A DNA stretch of 64,000 nt from contig NZ_BBXD01000010.1 of assembly GCF_001570545.1 (NCBI RefSeq), forward strand, positions 310,001-374,000. Direction: 5' to 3'. A model generated the notes under the pieces. That model was not told the DNA's origin. It saw only the letters and a program-made list of their open reading frames with translations, and made no database searches. Below, in pieces: positions 59,255 to 64,000 of this stretch; positions within the stretch are counted from its first letter, which is position 1, and every line of letters begins with the position of its first letter. Position numbers and translations under genes: made by a program. This DNA is from Herbidospora mongoliensis. GTDB taxonomy: Bacteria; Actinomycetota; Actinomycetes; Streptosporangiales; Streptosporangiaceae.

Positions 59255-60268
59255 GTGACACGTCGACTTGCAGAGGTAGCGAAGAAAGTCGGAGTCAGCG
59301 AGGCCACCGTCAGCCGGGTGCTGAACGGCAAGCCGGGCGTCTCCGACGCGACCCGCGCGGCTGTGCTGACCGCCCTAGACGTCCTTGGCTACGAGCGCCC
59401 GACGCAGCTCCGGGGGGAGCGCGCCCGCCTGGTCGGCCTGGTCCTGCCCGAACTGGGCAACCCGATATTCCCGGCACTGGCCGAGGTCGTCGGCGGCGCC
59501 CTCGCGCAGCGCGGCTTCACCCCCGTGTTGTGCACCCGCACGGCGGGCGGGCTCTCCGAGTCCGACTACGTGGAGATGCTCCTGGAGCAGCAGGTCTCCG
59601 GCGTGGTCTTCGCGGGCGGTCACTACATGGAGGCCGACGCGCCCCATGAGCACTACCTCCGGCTGCTCGACATCGGCCTGCCGGTCGTGCTGGTGAACGC
59701 CGCGAGCGACAACCTCGAATTCCCGCGCGTCTCCACCGACGACGCGGTCGCGGTGGAACAGGCCTTCAGCCACCTGGTCTCGCTCGGTCACGAGCGGCTG
59801 GGAATAGTGCTGGGCCCCGAAGATCACATACCGTCACGGCGCAAGCTGGCCGCGGTCACCGCGGCGGCGGAGAAGGCCGGCCTCGAAGAGGTGGCCGTCG
59901 AACACGCGATGTTCTCCCTCGAAGGCGGCCAGGCCGTGACCAACCGGTTGATCCGGCTCGGCGTCACCGGCATCATCTGCGCCTCCGACCCGCTGGCACT
60001 TGGAGCGATCCGGGCGGTCCGCCGCATGGGCATGTCGGTCCCCGAAGACATCTCGGTGGTCGGCTTCGACGACTCGAACTTCATGAACTGCACCAACCCG
60101 CCGCTGACCACGGTCCGCCAGCCCATCGAGGCCATCGGCCGCGCGGCGGTGACCCTGCTGGTCAACCAGATCGACGGCGCCCAGGTGACGGCGGAGGAAC
60201 TCCTCTACGAGCCCGAGCTCGTCGTCCGCGGGTCGACCGCCCCGGCGCGAGTCCGCATCGGAGTCTGA
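59255..60268 (+). CDS. LacI-family transcriptional repressor
   Basis: 337 residues from GTG 59255. N-terminal helix-turn-helix RRLAEVAKKVGVSEATVSRVLNG and the hinge RAAVLTALDVLGYERP. The periplasmic-binding-like sugar domain follows (VGLVLPELGNPIFPALAEVV, GFDDSNFMNCTNPPLTTVRQP). It lies between the GH87-like glucanase and the sugar ABC transporter and is expected to repress both until the oligosaccharide arrives. It is not CebR: the neighbouring genes lack CebR boxes. Confidence 0.92.
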   Translation: MTRRLAEVAKKVGVSEATVSRVLNGKPGVSDATRAAVLTALDVLGYERPTQLRGERARLVGLVLPELGNPIFPALAEVVGGALAQRGFTPVLCTRTAGGLSESDYVEMLLEQQVSGVVFAGGHYMEADAPHEHYLRLLDIGLPVVLVNAASDNLEFPRVSTDDAVAVEQAFSHLVSLGHERLGIVLGPEDHIPSRRKLAAVTAAAEKAGLEEVAVEHAMFSLEGGQAVTNRLIRLGVTGIICASDPLALGAIRAVRRMGMSVPEDISVVGFDDSNFMNCTNPPLTTVRQPIEAIGRAAVTLLVNQIDGAQVTAEELLYEPELVVRGSTAPARVRIGV

Positions 60269-60287
60269 CCTCCGGCTTCAGATCTCC

Positions 60288-60320
60288 GAAGCCCCGCCTT
60301 CTCCGGAAGCGCGGGGCTTC
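60288..60320 (+). terminator. Hairpin terminator after the LacI gene
   Basis: A perfect 10-base stem (60288-60297 with 60311-60320) with a small inner stem, 19 bases after the LacI stop. No strong T-run. Confidence 0.65.
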
Positions 60321-60782
60321 GTCATGTCCGGACTCAGATCGTGGAACTCCTGGACGTGCTGGTCGCATCTAACCCATGCAACTGTCGTTCCAGTTCATCT
60401 GATCGTCGCTTCCGTGCGTGCTGCCGGGAGCTTGTTTGCAGGTCGATCTCGATGTTTGACTGGAACGGTCATGAGCCTGTCAGGGGACACCTCAAGCACG
60501 ACAGAGCCCCACGCGCGACCATCAAGGCAGGTCGCCCTCGCGACCTGCGGGTTCTTGTTTCGATCGCGTTCACTACGGCGCACTGTCACTTTTTTGCATC
60601 TTGAGTGCCAGACTCTTGCTAGGCAATGTCCGTCTCTGTATGTTTCTCGCAACCGGTAACACGAAGCGGACTCGTAACTCCACCTTCATCGATCGGGCCT
60701 TCGGGGGGCTCGTTCCGGAACTTGCCAGACGGACAGGTGCTCTCAAGGTGTCGTGGTTGGCCACGGCAGGAGGGAATCATTG
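60321..60782. other. Upstream region of the sugar ABC transporter operon
   Basis: 462 bases, AT-richer than average. A perfect 9-base hairpin at 60527-60548 is followed by GGGTTCTTGTTT. A promoter-like pair TTGAGT (60601-60606) and CAATGT (60624-60629), 17 bases apart, lies about 150 bases before the transporter start. The leader contains TTGC-TAG-GCAA, an inverted repeat that could be an operator of the LacI protein. No supported gene. Confidence 0.45.
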
Positions 60783-62168
60783 ATGCAATCCCGTAAATTC
60801 GCGACGTTGCTGGCCGTGGCGGGGCTTACCCTCGCCGCTGCGGCGTGTGGCTCGGAAGAGACCCCGGCTCCGCCGGCTGCGGCCCCGTCCGGCGGTTCGG
60901 CCCCGGCCGCCGTCGAGAACGCGCCCGTGTCGATCAGCGTGGGCTGCCAGCCTCCGAAGACGAACCCCAAGGAGCGCGCGCAGTGGGACGCGGACGTCAC
61001 CGCGTTCCAGGCGAAATTCCCCTACATCACGATCGAGAGCAAGGACGCCTTCCCTTGCATCGTTCCTGAGACCTTCCAGGCCAAGCTCGCCGGTGGCCAG
61101 ATGGAAGACCTGTTCTACGTCTACTACACCGACGCCGCCCGGATCATCGGAGCCGGCCAGGCCGCCGACATCACTCCTTACCTGAGTGAGGCGCCGGCGT
61201 TCGCGGAGATCCGCCCCGACGTGAAGGGCGTGTTCGAGTCAGGCGGCAAGACCTTCGGCGTGCCGCGTACGAACTACGCGACCGGCCTGGTCTACAACCG
61301 CAAGCTCTTCACCGAGGCCGGGCTCAACCCCGACATGCCGCCCAAGACCTGGGCTGAGGTGCAGGACGCGTCGAAGAAGATCGCCGCGCTCGGCAACGGC
61401 ACCGTCGGCTACGGCGAGTACTCCGCCGGCAACACCGGCGGCTGGCACTTCACCTCGTCGATCTACGCCCGCGGTGGCGCGATCACGAGCGAGGACGGCA
61501 AGACCGCCGCCTTCAACAGTGAGCAGGGCAAGGCCGTCCTGGAGAACCTCCGCAAGATGCGGTGGGACGACAACAGCATGGGCACCAAGCAGCTGCACCG
61601 CTGGGAAGACCTCATGCGCCTGATGGGCTCCGGCAAGCTCGGCATGATGATCGGCGCTCCCGACGTCGTCCAGGCGGTCAACAACGACTTCAAGGGCAAG
61701 TTCGAGGACTACGGCGTGACCGCGCTCCCCGAGTCGACCCAGTCGCTGTCCGGCGGCGACGGCTACATGTTCAACGCCAAGGCCACGCCCGACCAGATCA
61801 AGGCCGGTCTGAAGTGGCTCGAGTTCAAGTTCCTGACCCCGGGCCAGGGCCAGTTCGACTACGCGCGGAACAAGGCCGACGGCCTTCCGACGGGCCTGCC
61901 TCTCACCGACCTGTTCGGGACCGCCGCTGCCGGCGTCAAGATCCAGGCCGACCGTGAGGCGAACGCCAACGTCCCGACGGAGCACTTCGCGCCGTATGTC
62001 GAAGGCACCAAGTCGGTGACCTTCAAGCTGGAGCCGGTCAAGGCCCAGGAGATCTACGCCGTCCTCGACACCCCGATGTCGGCGGTCCTCACTCGCCAGG
62101 ACGCCAACATCGACGAGTTGCTGGCCGAAGCGGAAGAGAAGGTCAACAAGCTGCTCGCAGCGGGCTGA
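60783..62168 (+). CDS. Sugar ABC transporter substrate-binding lipoprotein
   Basis: 461 residues from ATG 60783 (AGGAGGGA upstream). Lipoprotein signal peptide with lipobox LAAAAC (Cys about 22). Family 1 extracellular binding-protein fold: SISVGCQPPKTNP, VTAFQAKFPYITIESKD, YVYYTDAARIIGAGQAADI, YNRKLFTEAGLNPDMPPKTW, GYMFNAKATPDQIKAGLKW. It would capture an oligosaccharide outside the membrane for the two permeases that follow. Given the GH87-like gene and LacI upstream, alpha-glucan oligomers (nigerose type) are a plausible ligand. Confidence 0.93.
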   Translation: MQSRKFATLLAVAGLTLAAAACGSEETPAPPAAAPSGGSAPAAVENAPVSISVGCQPPKTNPKERAQWDADVTAFQAKFPYITIESKDAFPCIVPETFQAKLAGGQMEDLFYVYYTDAARIIGAGQAADITPYLSEAPAFAEIRPDVKGVFESGGKTFGVPRTNYATGLVYNRKLFTEAGLNPDMPPKTWAEVQDASKKIAALGNGTVGYGEYSAGNTGGWHFTSSIYARGGAITSEDGKTAAFNSEQGKAVLENLRKMRWDDNSMGTKQLHRWEDLMRLMGSGKLGMMIGAPDVVQAVNNDFKGKFEDYGVTALPESTQSLSGGDGYMFNAKATPDQIKAGLKWLEFKFLTPGQGQFDYARNKADGLPTGLPLTDLFGTAAAGVKIQADREANANVPTEHFAPYVEGTKSVTFKLEPVKAQEIYAVLDTPMSAVLTRQDANIDELLAEAEEKVNKLLAAG

Positions 62169-62178
62169 TCCACACAGC

Positions 62179-62207
62179 CGGGGGCCGGTCGTACGGGCCG
62201 GCCCCCG
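62179..62207 (+). terminator. Intercistronic hairpin between binding protein and permease
   Basis: A perfect 10-base GC stem (62179-62188 with 62198-62207) with a 9-base loop and no T-run lies in the gap between the binding-protein and permease genes. Such hairpins usually let more binding protein than permease be made by protecting the upstream mRNA or by partial termination. Confidence 0.7.
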
Positions 62208-62236
62208 TCACACGTTGAGATTGTGAGCGTAAACCG

Positions 62237-63151
62237 ATGACGACCCTCTCCGCGAAGGGTGACCGGCGGCGCCCCCCCGGGGCCATGCGGCGGGCGCTGA
62301 GCCGGAACCTCACCGCCTACGGCTTCCTCTCCGGGGCGCTGATCTGCTTCGCGTTCTTCTCCTGGATCCCGATGGTCCGGGAGTTCATCCTGTCCTTCCA
62401 GAAGACCAACTTCGTGAACTCGACGGAGTGGGTCGGCCTGGAGAACTTCCGGACGATCTTCGCCGACTCCGCCTTCTTCGCCGCCTGGGCGAACACCCTG
62501 GTGTTCACCGGCCTGGCCCTGGTCTTCGGCTACGTCGTCCCGTTCATCGCCGCGATCGTCCTGAACGAGCTTCGCCACGCGAAGAGCTACCTGCGCCTCA
62601 TCGTCTACTTGCCGGTGATGCTGCCGCCGGCCGTGGCCGTGCTGCTGTTCAAGTGGTTCTACGACCCGGGCCCCGGCCTGTTCAACCAGGTCCTCGGCTT
62701 CGTCGGGATCCCGCCGCTGAGCTGGCTCGACTCGACCACGACCGCCCTGCCCTCGCTCGTCATCGTCTCCACCTGGATGAACCTCGGCACCGGCACGCTG
62801 ATCTACCTCGCGGCCCTGCAGAGCATCCCCAGCGAGCTGTACGAGGCGGCCGAGCTCGACGGCGCCGGTCTGTTCAAGCGCGTGTGGCACGTCACGATCC
62901 CGCAGACGCGGCTGATCCTGCTCGTCATGCTGCTGCTGCAGATCGTCGCGACGATGCAGGTCTTCATCGAGCCGTTCCTGCTCACGGGCGGCGGCCCGGA
63001 GAACGCGACCATGACCGTGGCGTACCTGATGTACCAATACGCGTTCAGCTTCGGGAACTTCGGCGGCGGCGGCGCCCTCGGACTGATGCTGATGCTCGTG
63101 CTCATCGTCTTCTCCGCCTTCTACCTGCGCCTCTCGCGCGACCGCACCTAG
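62237..63151 (+). CDS. Sugar ABC transporter permease (MalF type)
   Basis: 304 residues. Six membrane helices are visible (about 25-45, 90-115, 125-150, 170-190, 225-245, 275-298) with the EAA-loop block LYEAAELDGAGLFKRVWHVTIP that contacts the ATPase. The short hydrophilic N-terminus is typical for MalF-like partners of two-permease sugar importers. It follows the binding protein and precedes the second permease by 30 bases. Confidence 0.92.
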   Translation: MTTLSAKGDRRRPPGAMRRALSRNLTAYGFLSGALICFAFFSWIPMVREFILSFQKTNFVNSTEWVGLENFRTIFADSAFFAAWANTLVFTGLALVFGYVVPFIAAIVLNELRHAKSYLRLIVYLPVMLPPAVAVLLFKWFYDPGPGLFNQVLGFVGIPPLSWLDSTTTALPSLVIVSTWMNLGTGTLIYLAALQSIPSELYEAAELDGAGLFKRVWHVTIPQTRLILLVMLLLQIVATMQVFIEPFLLTGGGPENATMTVAYLMYQYAFSFGNFGGGGALGLMLMLVLIVFSAFYLRLSRDRT

Positions 63152-63181
63152 CCGAGACCGGCAGAGAGAGGAGGTACACCG

Positions 63182-64000
63182 ATGTCGCAGAGCACCGTCC
63201 AGCGCCCGCCCAACGTGGCGAGGCACGAGAAGCCCTCGCCCCGCGAGAACCGCAGGCGCAAGAAGAAGAAGGAACAGCCCCAGCAGTTCCGCGGCCTGGT
63301 GTCGCCCCACACGCTCACCACCCGACGCGGGAAGACCATCTACTGGACCGTCCTGACGGTCGTCGTGGTCGGATTCACGGCCGCGTTCGTCTTCCCGCTC
63401 TACTGGATGGTCACCGGCGCGATGAAGTCGCCCGACGAACTCGTCGCGGTGCCGCCGACCTTCTTCCCCACAGAACTGAACTTCTCGGTGTACGCCGAGG
63501 CATGGGACCTGCTCGACCTGGGCCTGTTCCTGAAGAACACGCTGATCTACGCGGCGGGCGCCTGGGTGTTCACCCTGGCGATCGACGTGTCGGCGGCCTA
63601 CGCCCTGTCGAAGCTCCGGCCGATCTTCGGCAAGGTCGTGCTGGCGCTGGTCCTGTCGACCCTGATGATCCCCCCGATGGTCATCCTGCTGCCGGCCTAC
63701 CTGACCGTGGTCGAGGTGCCCATCTTCGGGTGGAACCTGCTGAACACTCCGTGGGCGATCTGGCTGCCCGCGGCCGCCAACGGGTTCTTCATCTTCCTGC
63801 TCAAGCGGTTCTTCGACTCGATCCCGCGTGAGCTGCTCGAAGCCGCCCAGATCGACGGCGCGTCTCCGATGCGTATCCTCTGGTCGGTGGTTCTTCCGGT
63901 CTCGCGGCCGATCCTGGGGGTGGTCTCCATCCTCGCGGTGGTCAACGTCTGGAAGGACTTCGTCTGGCCTTTGCTCGTCCTGCCGGACAGCGAGAAGATG
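63182..64000 (+). CDS. Sugar ABC transporter permease (MalG type), 3' end cut by window
   Basis: The first 273 codons are present (ATG 63182, GAGAGGAGG upstream). A basic N-terminal tail with RRRKKKKE is unusually long (about 50 residues). Membrane helices follow: IYWTVLTVVVVGFTAAFVF, LKNTLIYAAGAWVFTLAI, VVLALVLSTLMIPPMVILL. The EAA loop is LLEAAQIDGASPMRILWSVVLP. The last part of the protein lies beyond the window. The transporter ATPase is not encoded in the part seen. Confidence 0.92.
   Translation, partial: MSQSTVQRPPNVARHEKPSPRENRRRKKKKEQPQQFRGLVSPHTLTTRRGKTIYWTVLTVVVVGFTAAFVFPLYWMVTGAMKSPDELVAVPPTFFPTELNFSVYAEAWDLLDLGLFLKNTLIYAAGAWVFTLAIDVSAAYALSKLRPIFGKVVLALVLSTLMIPPMVILLPAYLTVVEVPIFGWNLLNTPWAIWLPAAANGFFIFLLKRFFDSIPRELLEAAQIDGASPMRILWSVVLPVSRPILGVVSILAVVNVWKDFVWPLLVLPDSEKM

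Noticed and set aside
60341-60604. Small open frame before the sugar ABC transporter
   Set aside because: No ribosome site, no codon bias and a hairpin inside it; it is better explained as leader DNA.

Overview
This window is high-GC actinobacterial chromosome. The signs are GC-rich third codon positions, many GTG starts, SpoIIE/RsbW/STAS signalling proteins, an F420-dependent oxidoreductase, a HelD-type RNA polymerase factor, CebR-type operators and many Sec-secreted polysaccharide-degrading enzymes. The mix best suits a mycelial actinomycete, probably of the Streptosporangiales; that placement is inference from gene content. I see no transposase, integrase, prophage, CRISPR array or replication origin. 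The only RNA gene found is a tRNA-Lys(CUU).

Layout. 0-7 kb: a DrrA/DrrB-type ABC exporter (permease cut by the window edge), a KimA-like APC permease, a 1100-residue hybrid kinase/receiver/SpoIIE phosphatase, and a small secreted protein. 7-11.3 kb: a secreted CAP protein, a GH29 alpha-L-fucosidase with a PA14 domain, and a LysR regulator. 11.5-18.1 kb: a compact azol(in)e RiPP (TOMM) operon with a 79-residue precursor, a fused RRE/ThiF-like/YcaO cyclodehydratase, a SagB-type dehydrogenase, a sensor kinase that is two complete kinases in one chain, and a LuxR-type response regulator. It has no obvious exporter or leader protease. 18.1-21.2 kb: a nuclease-like/lamin-tail protein, tRNA-Lys, a secreted double-psi barrel protein and a TetR regulator. 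21.2-27.5 kb: a GH6 cellulase behind a perfect CebR box, a membrane SpoIIE phosphatase, a secreted trypsin/V8-fold protein whose three catalytic residues all appear replaced, and an RsbW-like ATPase behind a second perfect CebR box.

27.5-38.5 kb is rich in small envelope or stress-type proteins (DUF6458, GPGG, BON, DUF1360, DUF6328, PRC-barrel) together with a heptose activation and transfer set (HldE-like bifunctional enzyme, two GT9, one GT4). Several of these start just downstream of sigma-B-like promoters with an identical 15-base spacer. 38.5-46.6 kb: a SoxR-type regulator divergent from a quinone-oxidoreductase-like gene, a P450, a DUF1023 hydrolase that has lost its nucleophile and is coupled to a lipoprotein, MerR and Lrp regulators, DUF2000, and an alginate-lyase-family enzyme with a palindromic operator. 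46.7-51.1 kb: an FBP-domain protein, a NarL-type two-component operon with a membrane protein, a STAS protein, and a secreted polyester hydrolase/cutinase of the PET-hydrolase family. 51.3-55.7 kb: HelD, a LanC-like protein with a Cys-Cys-Gly zinc motif, and a uracil-DNA-glycosylase-like protein.

55.8-64 kb is a glucan-utilisation locus: a 969-residue GH87-like beta-helix glucanase with two discoidin domains, a LacI repressor on an apparently leaderless mRNA, and a sugar ABC transporter (binding lipoprotein, permease, second permease cut by the window end). The transporter has no ATPase gene here, so a shared MsiK-type ATPase is likely. Functions were assigned by reading motifs; no database search was run.
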